Assembly (NCBI GenBank): GCA_049841135.1
Contig: JASGHK010000005.1
Location: 1,550,001-1,614,000, forward strand
Length of the DNA stretch: 64,000 bases
Origin: JACRCT01 sp049841135
Lineage (GTDB): Bacteria; Myxococcota; Myxococcia; Myxococcales; UBA5297
Reading direction: 5' to 3'
This document shows, in pieces, positions 11,601-21,207 of this stretch; the stretch's first letter is position 1; each line of letters starts with the position of its first letter. The position numbers and the translations under genes are program-made. Below the pieces are notes generated by a model. That model searched no databases. It worked only from the letters and a program-made list of their open reading frames with translations, and had not been told where the DNA came from.

Positions 11601-14600
11601 TCAGGGCACGCAGCGGTTGAAGAGGACGACGCTGGACATGCCGCCCACCATCAAGTCGGGGCGCAGGTCACCGTCCGCATCGACGCTCTCGAGGTGGTAG
11701 AGCGGCCCAGTGGAGAAGCGTCCGCCATACCGGAAGCTACCCGCCCTGTCGTTCAGATAGACAGTGACGCCTTCGAAGAAGGAGCCGACCGCCACGTCGA
11801 TGGCGCCGTCGCCGTCGAAGTCGTCGGGCACGAATCGAAGCGCCAGGGACGAGTACTCCGCGACATGGGTCAGCACGCCGGGTCCGAGCGACCCGTCGCC
11901 GAGTCCGGACAACAGCAGGGTCCCGGCTGGGGTGTAGACCAGGAAGTCAGGGTGGCCATCGCCGTTGAAGTCGGCGGCGGTGGAAGGCGCATAGCCGGAA
12001 GCGGCTCCGAATCGGGTAGCTGCCCAGCGGCGAGAGTCCGCTCGGCCCGCCCAAGAAGACCTCGACCACCGAGCCAGAGAGGCGAACCACCGCAAGATCC
12101 TGCGTCCCGTCTCCGTCGAAGTCAGCGACCGAGACCGAGCCATACCCACCCACGGCTGCTCCGTGAACGTCAGCCAGCCGCTGCTCGCCCAGAGGCTCAG
12201 GCCCGAGGCGGTCGCGTCGGCGAAGACGAAGTCGGCACGGCCGTCGTGGTTGAAGTCGCCCACGGTTGGCCAAATCTCTCCGCCCGCCACGGGGACGAAC
12301 GTCGAGGCGCCCGGGCTCCCATCCGTTCCGATCGGGATGAGCCACAGGCCGTTCGTGTCTGGTAACGCGAGGTCCATCGTCCCGTCTCCCTCGAGGTCCG
12401 CGGCCACGACTGACTCGGTGCCCATGCCGCTCAACACGAGTGGGACCTCGACGCTCCAGCGACGTACGAAGCGCAGACCGACCCGCTCGAATGCCGAGAC
12501 CCTGGTGCTCGAGGAACTGCTGGCCGCCTTCGTGATGTAGAGCGGCGCATGCCCCGGGCCCGTCGCCACGGCGGAAACGATTGCGTCGGTGATGAAGCCG
12601 TCGGAGGCGGGGAAGTGGCCCGTCCCGTCGTTGAACAGCAGCCCGCCGTCGCTGGTCACCAGGTCGAGCGAGCCGTCGCCGTCGAAGTCGCCGAAGCCGG
12701 TCGCCGCCACCGGAAGGGTCTCGCTTCGCGTCGGCAGTCCCACGCCGTTGGCGTTCAGATACAGCGCGTCGCCGACCACCAGGTCGGGCCTGCCGTCCTG
12801 GTCGAAGTCCGCCGCCAGAGGCGGCGCGAGGTACGCCGTCGAGACTGTCGCGATCGCGAAGCCGGGATGGAGGTTCTCGAGCACGGAATGGGTTACGCGG
12901 AAGTTCGCGTCAGACTGGGCGACGACTCCGGGTAGCCGTCTCCGTCGAGGTCCATGGCCGCCAACGAGTCGACCGCAACCCCGGCGCCGTAGCTGCCCGC
13001 AAAGCTGAACCTCCCCAGCAAGTTCCGCCGATAGACGTTCACGCTCCGCCCCAGGTAGTGGCCGCAGACGACCTCGACCTGCCCGTCGAGGTCGAGATCG
13101 GCGGCAGCCAGCGCATAGCAGGTGCTGCTGGCGGCGAATCGCTCCGCGTTCCCGCTCGCGTAGCGGACCGAGAAGCCATAGCCGATGACCGGGCAGACGA
13201 GGTCCAGCGCTCCGTCGGCGTCCATGTCCGCCCAAGCCATTCGCGTGCACAGGCCGTCGGTGGGGACCCAGTCGTCCCACGGAGTGAAGGTCCCGTTCAG
13301 GTTCCGGAAGGTCTTCACGAAGGCCGAGTACTGCGCGGCGCCCTCCACCTGCCCCCAGAGGTCCAGCCAGCCGTCGCCGTCGAGATCCTGCAGTCCCACC
13401 GCGAGGAACGTGCCGGCCAAGGTGCTCACCAGCGAGAATTCGCCGCCGCCGTTTCCGCGATAGACGCTCACGCTCGCCGCCGCGCTGAAGACCAGATCGT
13501 CGACGCCGTCGTGGTCGAGATCGCCAACGGTGGCAGACCCGACGTGCGGGAAGCCCAGGGGTGAGTCGAGCCGGAGCGCAGGCTGGTCGGGGAAGCCCAC
13601 CGCGCCCGGGCACCACGGGCCGCACGTCCCCGCCTCGCAGGCGCTCCCGGAAGGGCATCGCGTCCCACACGCACCGCAGTTGTTCGGGTCGGTCTGGAGG
13701 TCGGAGCACTGGCCCAGGCAATCGACGAAGAGTGGGGCGCACACACAGGCGCCGGCCGCGCAGACGCGTCCTGCACCGCAGCCGATGCCGCAACCTCCGC
13801 AGTTGTCAGCGTCCGTCTGGAAGTCGGCGCATGCTCCGGCGGGGCACTCGTCCGGCATCGCCTGGGGGCACTCGCAGCTTCCGCCGTAGCACCGCTGAGC
13901 CCCGAGGCAGGCGTGGCCGCAGCTGCCGCAGTGGTCCTGGTCGGCCTGAAGATTGGTGCAGAGCCCCGCGCACTGATCCGGCAGCTCCGTCGGACACCGG
14001 CACACGCCTTCTCTGCACCTCAGGAGCCCCAGGCAGACGTTCCCGCATCCGCCACAGTTCTTCCAGTCCGAGTCCAGGTCGACGCAGGTGCTCCCACATC
14101 GATTGGGGAGCGTCACGGGGCAGCGGCAGAGTCCGTCGAGGCACTGCTCGCCCAGGCCACACGCCTTGCCGCACACCCCGCAATTCGTGCGATCGCTGCG
14201 CAGGTCGGTGCACGCCAATCCACACTCGTCCGGCGCCTCGAGAGGGCAGGCACAGCGGCCGCCGATGCACGCATGCAGGTTCGGGCAGGCATGGCCGCAA
14301 CCTCCGCAGTTCTGAGCGTCGGAGTCGAGGTCCGTGCAGCTCCCGCCGCAGTCGTCGGGCCACTCGAGCGGGCACTCGCATCGCCCGAAGGCACAGCGCT
14401 GAAGTCCGGGGCACGGCGCTCCGCACTGGCCGCAGTGGGCCGGGTCGCTGAGCACGTCGGTGCAGGTCAGGCCGCAGAGGCTCGGGGGCGTCCGGAGGGC
14501 ACTCGCACTTGCCGCCGCTGCAGCGCTGGCTGCCGACGCAGACGTGGCTGCAGTCGCCGCAGTTCTCGGCGTCGTCGCGGAGGTTCACGCACTCGGGGCC

Positions 14601-14852
14601 CTGCGGTCGGTCGCAGCGGGTCTGCGCCCCTGGGCAGCTGCTCGCGCACGCGCCGTCCACGCACAACAGCCCGGCAGAGCACGTGTTGCCGCAGGCGCCG
14701 CAGTTGGACTCCTCGTCGGCGAGGTCGTGGCAGGCCCCGTCCTCGCACAGGACCCACTCGCCCGTGCAGTCGGGGAAGGGGTTCTCGGTCCGGCCGCACG
14801 CGGGAGCGAGGGCCAGGAGGACGACCAGCAACGACGCAAGGTGAGCGCGCAC
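11601..14852 (-). CDS. Cys-rich repeat / FG-GAP (VCBS) repeat lipoprotein (four frame breaks)
   Basis: About 1083 residues when four single-base breaks are bridged (near 14480 and 12010 extra bases; near 12927 and 12147 missing bases). The GTG start at 14852 has GGAG upstream and gives a lipoprotein signal (LLVVLLALAPAC). Nine Cys-rich repeats follow, consensus CxDLxxDxxNCGxCGxxCxxxxxCxxGxCxCP, positions about 14800-13600. The remainder is about a dozen FG-GAP/VCBS repeats with calcium-loop motifs such as DFDGDGSLDL and DFNGDGHPDF, expected to form a calcium-bound beta-propeller. Probably outer-surface adhesion or ligand binding (inference). All four breaks could be sequencing errors, but this gene has the densest cluster, so real decay is possible. 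Confidence 0.65.
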
Positions 14853-15124
14853 GGGAAGCTCCAGCGGCAGTGATGACGGGAATTCACTGACAGGATAGCC
14901 GGGCGCGCACTCGTCGTCGCCTGCTCGGAGGTCGGTACGGCGGAGCGACCAGCACCAGCCGCGGAGGCGCGTTTCATCCCTCGGCCTCGGGAACTTCCAG
15001 CGGGCCACCGTTGACTGAAAGCAAGGCGAGAGTCGCGGATCCTTCAGCGTCGACGCCATCGGTTTCATCCCGCGGCGAGCCAAGTAGCTTGAGCGCAGGC
15101 GAACCACCGCTCGGAGACCACCGC

Positions 15125-17002
15125 ATGGGCAGCGCCGCGCTCCTCCTTGCCCTGGTGGTCGCCGGCAGCAGCGGCGGGCCCCAGGCCACCCTCGCCGACT
15201 TCACCGGCGGACGGGTCTGCACCCGGACCCGCTGGTGCTGGGAAGCGCGCAAGCCCCAGGGGCTGAACGTCCACGGTCTCTGGGGCACCGCGTCCAACGA
15301 CGTCTGGGCCGTCGCCGACCGCGGAACGATCCTGCACTACGACGGCAAGGCGTGGTCCGGAGTCGCCGGCGTGGTCGACGCCGACCTGCTGGCGCTCTCG
15401 GGCAGCGGGAAGACCGATCTGTGGGCGGTCGGCGGCCGGGGGAACATCCTCCACTTCGATGGAAAGAGGTGGCGGACGGTCGGACCGGCGACCGAGGACT
15501 GGCTCTTGGGCGTGCGAGCCTTCTCGGCGAAGGACGTATGGGTCGCGGGCCGCCAGACGGTCCATCACTGGGACGGGACGCGGTGGTCCTCCCATGACCT
15601 GCCGACCCGAGGCACAGCCCTCGGCGTCTTCGGAACAGGCAAGGGCGACCTGTGGTTTGGCGCGAGCAAGGGCCAGGCGCTGCATTGGAATGGGACGGAA
15701 GTCGTCGAGGTCCCAGGTTCCTTGCCGGTGGGATGCAAGTGGCTCGACTTCTCCGGAAAGAGACCGTGGGCCCTCGACCTGGACGGCAAGCTCTGGGAGC
15801 GCAGCGAGACCGGAGCCTGGTCCCCAGCGTCCACGCCCAGCCCGTTCGAGCGGGTGTGGCGCCGCCGCGCCGACGACGCCTGGGGCTTCTCCAAGACAGG
15901 GGCGGTCTGGCGCTTCGACGGCCGAGCCTGGTCGCTCGGGAAGCCGCCGCTGGGGTTCGGACCGCCCCTCGCGGTGTGGGGCACCGGGAAGGCCGATGTG
16001 TGGCTGGCGGGCCTCTCGGGAGACCTTCGCCATTGGAATGGCACGGAGTGGCAGGCGGAGCCGCCCGACCCATGTCCCTCCCCGCGAGGGATGACGAGCG
16101 CAGGGGGAGCGCTGTGGCTCTCCGGGCCGAGCGGACTCTGCCAGCGGACGGCCGAAGGGACGACCGTGCACAAGGAGCCCTGTGGGGAGCCCATCACGGC
16201 CGTCGAGACCCCGGACGGCGTCTGGTTCGCCGCCGGCTCACTGCTTCGCTGGGACGGGCAAGGCGTGAAGAACGTCAATCAGGCGATGCCCGCAGCGATG
16301 GAGCACCAGAGGTTCTTCGGCATCTGGGCTTCAGGGACCGGCGAGATCTGGGCGGTGGGGGAGGGCGGCGTCACCGCCCGCTTCGATGGCAAGCATTGGC
16401 TGGCGATCCCCAGTGGAACCAGCGAGACGCTTCGCGGGATTTGGGGAAGCAGCCCGACCAACCTGTGGGCCGCGGGAGACCAAGGGGTCCTCCATTGGGA
16501 CGGAGCGTCCTGGACCAGAGTCGAGGTCCCGCCGATGGGGAAGCCCGGCTCCTATCTCCTCGCAAGCGACAAGGTCCTCGAGGTGCCGGAGTCGCCGCGC
16601 AGCCAGGTGTACGGCCTGTGGGGCGCCTCGCCGACGGACCTCTGGGCCGTGGGCGGGCCTCAGGCGAAACGGGCAATCGTCGGCTACGTCAGCCTTCCCG
16701 GGAAGCCCATGCGCATGCCTAGCCCAACGCCGATCGACTGGGGCACCGCGCTGCTGCACTGGGACGGGCAGATGTGGTCCCCGGTCGCGACCGGAGACGT
16801 GACGCAGCTGAGCTCGATCTGGGGAAGCAGCGCCGATGACCTCTGGGCCGCAGGCGACACTGCGATCCTGCACTTCGACGGGAAGACGTGGTCGCGCGAG
16901 GACGTTGGCCTGGGGCTGCAGGTGAGGAGCATCGCGGGGCTCGGTCGCGGTGACGTCTTTGTTCTGACCGACCGTGGCTACGTGCTCCACCGCTCGCCGT
17001 GA
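15125..17002 (+). CDS. Trp-rich repeat beta-propeller secreted protein, copy 2
   Basis: Intact 625-residue protein, closely similar along its whole length to the gene at 7908-9766, including signal peptide (MGSAALLLALVVAG), the CTRTRWCWEA opening, the blade series and the end DRGYVLHRSP. The ATG at 15125 is preceded by TCGGAGACCACCGC, nearly the same leader as copy 1 (CCGGAGACCACCGC). The copies differ mainly in a short segment near residues 500-550, where this copy has KPGSYLLASDKVLEVPESP. Similarity starts about 15 bases upstream of the start codon and runs 31 bases past the stop, so it arose by duplication of a segment, not of the gene alone. The 272 bases upstream hold the divergent promoters of this gene and the FG-GAP lipoprotein; I see no clear motif there. 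Confidence 0.72.
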   Translation: MGSAALLLALVVAGSSGGPQATLADFTGGRVCTRTRWCWEARKPQGLNVHGLWGTASNDVWAVADRGTILHYDGKAWSGVAGVVDADLLALSGSGKTDLWAVGGRGNILHFDGKRWRTVGPATEDWLLGVRAFSAKDVWVAGRQTVHHWDGTRWSSHDLPTRGTALGVFGTGKGDLWFGASKGQALHWNGTEVVEVPGSLPVGCKWLDFSGKRPWALDLDGKLWERSETGAWSPASTPSPFERVWRRRADDAWGFSKTGAVWRFDGRAWSLGKPPLGFGPPLAVWGTGKADVWLAGLSGDLRHWNGTEWQAEPPDPCPSPRGMTSAGGALWLSGPSGLCQRTAEGTTVHKEPCGEPITAVETPDGVWFAAGSLLRWDGQGVKNVNQAMPAAMEHQRFFGIWASGTGEIWAVGEGGVTARFDGKHWLAIPSGTSETLRGIWGSSPTNLWAAGDQGVLHWDGASWTRVEVPPMGKPGSYLLASDKVLEVPESPRSQVYGLWGASPTDLWAVGGPQAKRAIVGYVSLPGKPMRMPSPTPIDWGTALLHWDGQMWSPVATGDVTQLSSIWGSSADDLWAAGDTAILHFDGKTWSREDVGLGLQVRSIAGLGRGDVFVLTDRGYVLHRSP

Positions 17003-17435
17003 GCCTACGGCGGGCTTCGTCGTCGCAGGGCGACGCCATCCGGATCATCCGCGAACCCCGGGCGTGCATCGGAGAGACGTCTGGCATTCGTCGACGAAAC
17101 GACGCCCCAATCGATTCGGGCCTCCGCGATGGACACCGGCGGCTGAAGGCCGCCGGCTACCTGGGTGGAAGCCCTCTAAAGGGGCTGGCCCCCGGTGCGC
17201 GGCCGTGGCGACTCATTCGGGCCTCCTCCTCGGCCCGGCACCCTCGATGGTGCCCGTACCGGAGCACTACCTCCGCTTCTTCGACTGCTTGGCCGCGAGC
17301 GCCTCGAGGCTCGCCGCGAACGGCTTCATCCCAGACCGGCTTGAGCGGCCAGGAGGCTTGGAGCCGGGGCGCATCTTCTCAGCAGACACGACGGGCATTC
17401 GGCGCGAGTCTTCGGCGCCGAAGGAGAGTTGGCCC
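17003..17435. other. Gap with duplication scar and gene remnant
   Basis: The first 31 bases repeat the 3' end of the minus-strand propeller gene (9767-9797) and then the match stops abruptly, marking the downstream breakpoint of the segmental duplication. Further on, the minus strand encodes a short tail ending SLEALAAKQSKKRR and a stop at about 17267; it has no body and is probably the remnant of a lost gene. A ribosome site (AAGGAGAG) at about 17421 belongs to the kinase. No other gene is seen. Confidence 0.5.
17252..17301. repeat. Imperfect direct repeat flanking the kinase gene, left copy
   Basis: A 50-base segment (GCCCGTACCG then CCTCCGCTTCTTC then ACTG) that recurs imperfectly at 20476-20525, directly after the kinase gene. 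On the minus strand both copies encode a Lys/Arg-rich tail (KKRR), so they look like remnants of one repeated gene end rather than attachment sites. Confidence 0.4.
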
Positions 17436-20400
17436 ATGGAAGACCCCTCGATCGGCTCCGACAAGACGCTGATCAGCGAGACGCAGCGCCCCGGCGAGAC
17501 GATGAAGCCTGGCGCGACGAAGCTCCTGCCCCGCGGGACGGCCATCGGGCGCTATCTGGTCCTCGAGCAGCTTGGGGCCGGCGGGATGGGGGTCGTCTAC
17601 GCAGCCTACGACCCCCAGCTCGACCGCAGAGTCGCCATCAAGCTGTTGAGGACGGATTCGGCGGCCCCGTCCAGTGCCGACGAGAAGGCGCGTCTCCAGC
17701 GGGAGGCTCAGGCTCTGGCGCGCCTCTCTCATCCGAACGTCGTCGCCGTCCACGACGTCGGCGAAGCTGGCACGGACACCTTTGTGGCCATGGAGCTGGT
17801 CGATGGGTGCGGACTGGACGACTGGCTTGCCCGCGAGAAGCCCACCTGGCGAGAGATCGTCGCGAAGTTCCTCCAGGCCGCCCAAGGGCTCTCTGCGGCC
17901 CACGCGGCAGGAATCGTCCACCGCGACTTCAAGCCGTCGAACGTCATCGTCGGCGGGGACGGGCGCGTCCGGGTGCTCGACTTCGGGTTGGCCTGCGGCG
18001 CCGGGGCCGCGCAGCTGCAGCGCAGCCCGGAGCAAGACCCAGCCCAGGATCCGGCTCGCCGGACGGGCTCGCTGGTCGACCAGAGCCTGACGGTCGCCGG
18101 CTCGCTGATGGGCACCCCGGTGTACATGTCGCCCGAGCAGATCCAGGGCCAACCCACCGACGCCCGCACCGACCAGTTCAGCTTCTGCGTCGCCCTCTAC
18201 GAGGCGCTCTACCAGACGCTTCCGTTCGCCAGCGAGAGCGACGACCTCGCTTCGATGTGGGAAGCAGTCCGGGCGGGGCAGGTCCGCGACGCTCCCGAGG
18301 GGAGCCCCGTTCCTGCCTGGCTGCGCGCCGTTCTCCTGCGCGGCCTCAGACCGCAGGCCTCCGAGCGCTACCCCACGATGGAGGCGCTGTGCGGGGCGCT
18401 CCGCCTCGACCCCGGGCAACGGCGCCGGCGGCGCCTGACGATGGCCGCCGCGGCGCTGACGCTCGGGCTCGCGACCGTGGGGCTCGGCGCGGGAATCGCC
18501 AGGTACGAGCGACCGTGTCGAGGCGCTGACGCCAAGCTCGTCGGGGTGTGGGACGGCACGCGGCGGGAGGCGGTGCGGCAGAGCCTGGTGGCGACCGGGG
18601 CGCCGTTCGCCGAGGACGCGTTCAAGACCGTCGCCCGGACCTTCGATGCGTTTTCGAAGGACTGGACCGCGATGCGCCAGAGCGCGTGTGAAGCGACGCA
18701 CGTGCGCGGCGAGCAGTCGGAGGAGCTGCTCGATCTACGAATGGAGTGCCTGGACGGTCGCCTCCAGCAGCTGAAGGCCGCGGCCGACCTCCTCGCGCAG
18801 GCGGACCGCAACGTCGCGGAGCGGGCGGTGCAGCTGGCGCAGGGGCTCGGGGAGGTGTCCGAATGCGCGGATACGGCGCGGCTGCGCATGCCCGTGCGTC
18901 CGCCGACCGATCCCGCCGTTCAGCGACGCATCAGCGAGGCGCGCGATCGGCTCGCCCGCATCGGCGCGCTGACGGTGGCCGGCAAGTACCGAGACGGCCT
19001 GCCGCTGGCGCGGGCCGCGCTCGACGAGGCCATGGCGTTGGGCTGGCGGCCGCTCCAGGCCGAGGCGCTCTACCAGGTGGGACAGCTCGAGTACTACCTG
19101 GGGGACTACGGGCAGTCCGAGAAGACGCTGCGCCGCGCGCTCAACGCCGGCCAGGCGGGACGGCACGACGTGCTGGCCGAGGACGCGGCGCGACTGCTCG
19201 CCTTCGTCGTCGGCACCCGGCTGGCGCGGCCGGCCGAGGCGCTGCTGCTGGTGGACGAAGCAGCGGCCTTGCAGGAGCGCGTGGGCGAGAACGACCTTCA
19301 GACCGCGAAGCTCTTGCGGACCTCGGCTCGAATCCATGCGGACCTCGGGCAGCGCGCACAGGCGATCGAGGCGCTGACCCGAGCCATCGCGCTCCTCGAT
19401 GCCTCGGTCCCGGCCCAGGCACGCGAGCAGGGAAATTCGAGCCTGGAGCTCGCGAACCTGCTGCGCCTCGAGGGCAAGTTCGCGCAGGCCCACGCGAGCC
19501 TCGAGCGGACGCGGACGCTCTGGCTGGCGGCCTTGGGGCCCGAGCACCCCTCGATGGGCACGGTCTCGATGCACCTCGGCAACCTGCTCTGGGCTGAAGA
19601 CCGCCTCGCGGAGGCCGCCGCCGCGCACGAGGCCTCGCTCGCGAACCTCGAGCGCGCGTATGGCCCCAAGCACGCGCTCGTCGGCGACGCCCTCTTCAAC
19701 CTCGGGCTCGTGCACGAGCGCCGGGGTGCGTTCTCGAAATCGCTCTCCTTCTTCGACCGGGCCCTCGCCGTCTATCGGCCGGCGCTCGGCGACAAGAACC
19801 CGTCGGTGGGAAAGACGATCGAGGCGCGCTGCCTGGTGAAGACGGAGCTCGGGCGCTACTCCGAGGCCGCGGCCGACTGCCAGCGCTCGTTCGACATCCT
19901 GAACGGCAGCGATGCGGTCTACGCCCAACTGACCTTCGCCCGGCTGCTCGCGCTGCAGGGACAGGACGCGGCCTCATGGGAGCACGCCGAGCAGGCACGT
20001 GCGCTCAGCGAGAAGACCCTGGGCCCCAAGGACCTGTTGACGGCCAAGGCGCTACGAGCCGTCGCGGCCTCTCTCGGGCGCCTCGGGCGATGCAAGGAAG
20101 CGCTCGACGCGCACTCCCGCGCCGCCGCGCTCCAGGCGGAGGGCACCCCGGCCTCGAGAGACCGGGCCGAGGCGCTTCAGGAGCGCGGCGAGACGCTGCT
20201 CGTCTGTGGCGAGCCGGGCCAGGCCGTCGAATCTCTGGAAGAGGCGCTGAAGCTCCGAGGCGTGGGCGAGGTGCGCCCCGACCTCCTCGCCGAGACCCGC
20301 TTCGCCCTTGCCAGGGCTCTCTGGGCGTCGTCGGGTGACCGCCAGAAGGCGAGACAGCTGGCGCTGCAGGCGCAAAGGGAGTTCGTGGCCAGCGAGGGAG

Positions 20401-20459
20401 CACTGATGGAGACCAAGGCCGCCGAAGTGGCGACCTGGCTCGCGCGCCACTCCTCCTAA
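17436..20459 (+). CDS. Ser/Thr protein kinase with C-terminal TPR repeats
   Basis: A 1007-residue membrane-bound Hanks-type kinase. The kinase domain spans about residues 40-305 with the glycine loop LGAGGMGVVY, VAIKLL lysine, catalytic HRDFKPSN, DFG, and the activation segment GTPVYMSPEQ. HRDF in place of the common HRDL/HRDI is mild. One membrane helix lies at about residues 332-352, placing the large C-terminal region across the membrane. That region contains repeated 40-residue helical pairs (TPR), for example RADLGQRAQAIEALTRAIAL-like blocks, for protein contacts. The ATG at 17436 has AAGGAGAG upstream. Such kinases are abundant in Myxococcota and usually act in developmental or stress signalling; the substrate is unknown. 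It stands alone between imperfect direct repeats. Confidence 0.9.
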   Translation: MEDPSIGSDKTLISETQRPGETMKPGATKLLPRGTAIGRYLVLEQLGAGGMGVVYAAYDPQLDRRVAIKLLRTDSAAPSSADEKARLQREAQALARLSHPNVVAVHDVGEAGTDTFVAMELVDGCGLDDWLAREKPTWREIVAKFLQAAQGLSAAHAAGIVHRDFKPSNVIVGGDGRVRVLDFGLACGAGAAQLQRSPEQDPAQDPARRTGSLVDQSLTVAGSLMGTPVYMSPEQIQGQPTDARTDQFSFCVALYEALYQTLPFASESDDLASMWEAVRAGQVRDAPEGSPVPAWLRAVLLRGLRPQASERYPTMEALCGALRLDPGQRRRRRLTMAAAALTLGLATVGLGAGIARYERPCRGADAKLVGVWDGTRREAVRQSLVATGAPFAEDAFKTVARTFDAFSKDWTAMRQSACEATHVRGEQSEELLDLRMECLDGRLQQLKAAADLLAQADRNVAERAVQLAQGLGEVSECADTARLRMPVRPPTDPAVQRRISEARDRLARIGALTVAGKYRDGLPLARAALDEAMALGWRPLQAEALYQVGQLEYYLGDYGQSEKTLRRALNAGQAGRHDVLAEDAARLLAFVVGTRLARPAEALLLVDEAAALQERVGENDLQTAKLLRTSARIHADLGQRAQAIEALTRAIALLDASVPAQAREQGNSSLELANLLRLEGKFAQAHASLERTRTLWLAALGPEHPSMGTVSMHLGNLLWAEDRLAEAAAAHEASLANLERAYGPKHALVGDALFNLGLVHERRGAFSKSLSFFDRALAVYRPALGDKNPSVGKTIEARCLVKTELGRYSEAAADCQRSFDILNGSDAVYAQLTFARLLALQGQDAASWEHAEQARALSEKTLGPKDLLTAKALRAVAASLGRLGRCKEALDAHSRAAALQAEGTPASRDRAEALQERGETLLVCGEPGQAVESLEEALKLRGVGEVRPDLLAETRFALARALWASSGDRQKARQLALQAQREFVASEGALMETKAAEVATWLARHSS

Positions 20460-20475
20460 CCCGGGCACGCTTGCA

Positions 20476-20525
20476 GCCCGTACCGAAGCTCCCTCCGCTT
20501 CTTCAACTGGTCGGCTTCGCGACCG
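20476..20525. repeat. Imperfect direct repeat flanking the kinase gene, right copy
   Basis: Counterpart of the repeat at 17252-17301. It begins 16 bases after the kinase stop: GCCCGTACCG, then CCTCCGCTTCTTC, then ACTGGTCGGC. Several substitutions and a small gap separate the copies. Confidence 0.4.
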
Positions 20526-20559
20526 ACCCGTGTCCAACCCGCCGAGTGGTGCCGAGCCG

Positions 20560-21207
20560 TCACGGGTCGAGGAAGAGGCGCTTGAACCATAAGACGAAGG
20601 CGTCCGCTGCCGGAGAGACCGTGCCGATCTGGGACGTCTCGATGGCCGTGCCGTAGGGCAGGCCAGGGGGATCACGCCAAGCGAGCCAGGTGTGGAGGCT
20701 TGCCTTCCGGGCCTGGACTGGCTTGAAGGGCGCGCCTCGCTCGCACGCAATCCGGCTTGCGTCGTCGGCCCAAGCGCGATCGGGGGCGTCCGCCGGAACA
20801 AGCCCCTCGACGAAGTTCTCGAGGTCTCCGGGCCGGACATTGTCCGGCATCATCCACAGACCGACCCGCGCGCCCCAGGAGGTCTGCGCGAGGAAGCCTC
20901 CCGAGCCCGGCTCGCCGAGCTCGAGGGCGTTGGCACCGAGGAGGGCTCTCATCGCGTGCCAGCGGTCCGGTTTCCCGTCCAGTCCGTCGCGATCGACCAC
21001 CCCGCCAAACCGCTCTAGCTTCTGCGTTACCAAGGCCGCTTCGAGTTGGTCACGCACGAAGTCGAAGCCGCCGCCGGCGTCGCCAGGCTCGATGAGCCTG
21101 GGACTGGAGATGTCCTCTTGGAGCCGGAGCGCCACAAGCTTGTTGATGACCACGGCATCCGAGACGCCTTCCACGAAGAGGCGGTGGCGGCGCTTGTCCA
21201 GCGTCAT
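20560..21207 (-). CDS. DUF3226 (TOPRIM-type) protein, partner of AAA ATPase
   Basis: Intact 215-residue protein. The N-terminus RLFVEGVSDAVVINKL carries the TOPRIM glutamate (Glu13), and GGVVDRDG carries the DxD pair (Asp72, Asp74). Further on, GLWMMPDNVRPGDLENFVEG and KASLHTWLAWRDPPGLPYG are the signature segments of DUF3226. TOPRIM folds bind magnesium and often cut nucleic acids; the retained acidic residues make activity plausible. Its ATG overlaps the ATPase stop by four bases (ATGA), so the two are translationally coupled. By analogy with the OLD, Gabija and PARIS systems, where an ABC-type ATPase works with a TOPRIM partner, this may be the effector of a defence module (inference). Confidence 0.8.
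   Translation of the reverse strand: MTLDKRRHRLFVEGVSDAVVINKLVALRLQEDISSPRLIEPGDAGGGFDFVRDQLEAALVTQKLERFGGVVDRDGLDGKPDRWHAMRALLGANALELGEPGSGGFLAQTSWGARVGLWMMPDNVRPGDLENFVEGLVPADAPDRAWADDASRIACERGAPFKPVQARKASLHTWLAWRDPPGLPYGTAIETSQIGTVSPAADAFVLWFKRLFLDP

Noticed and set aside
14930..14975. Minus-strand RLRGWCW segment resembling the GGWCW/RWCW opening of the propeller proteins
   Set aside because: Only a few residues match and nothing of the propeller follows, so a gene remnant cannot be supported.
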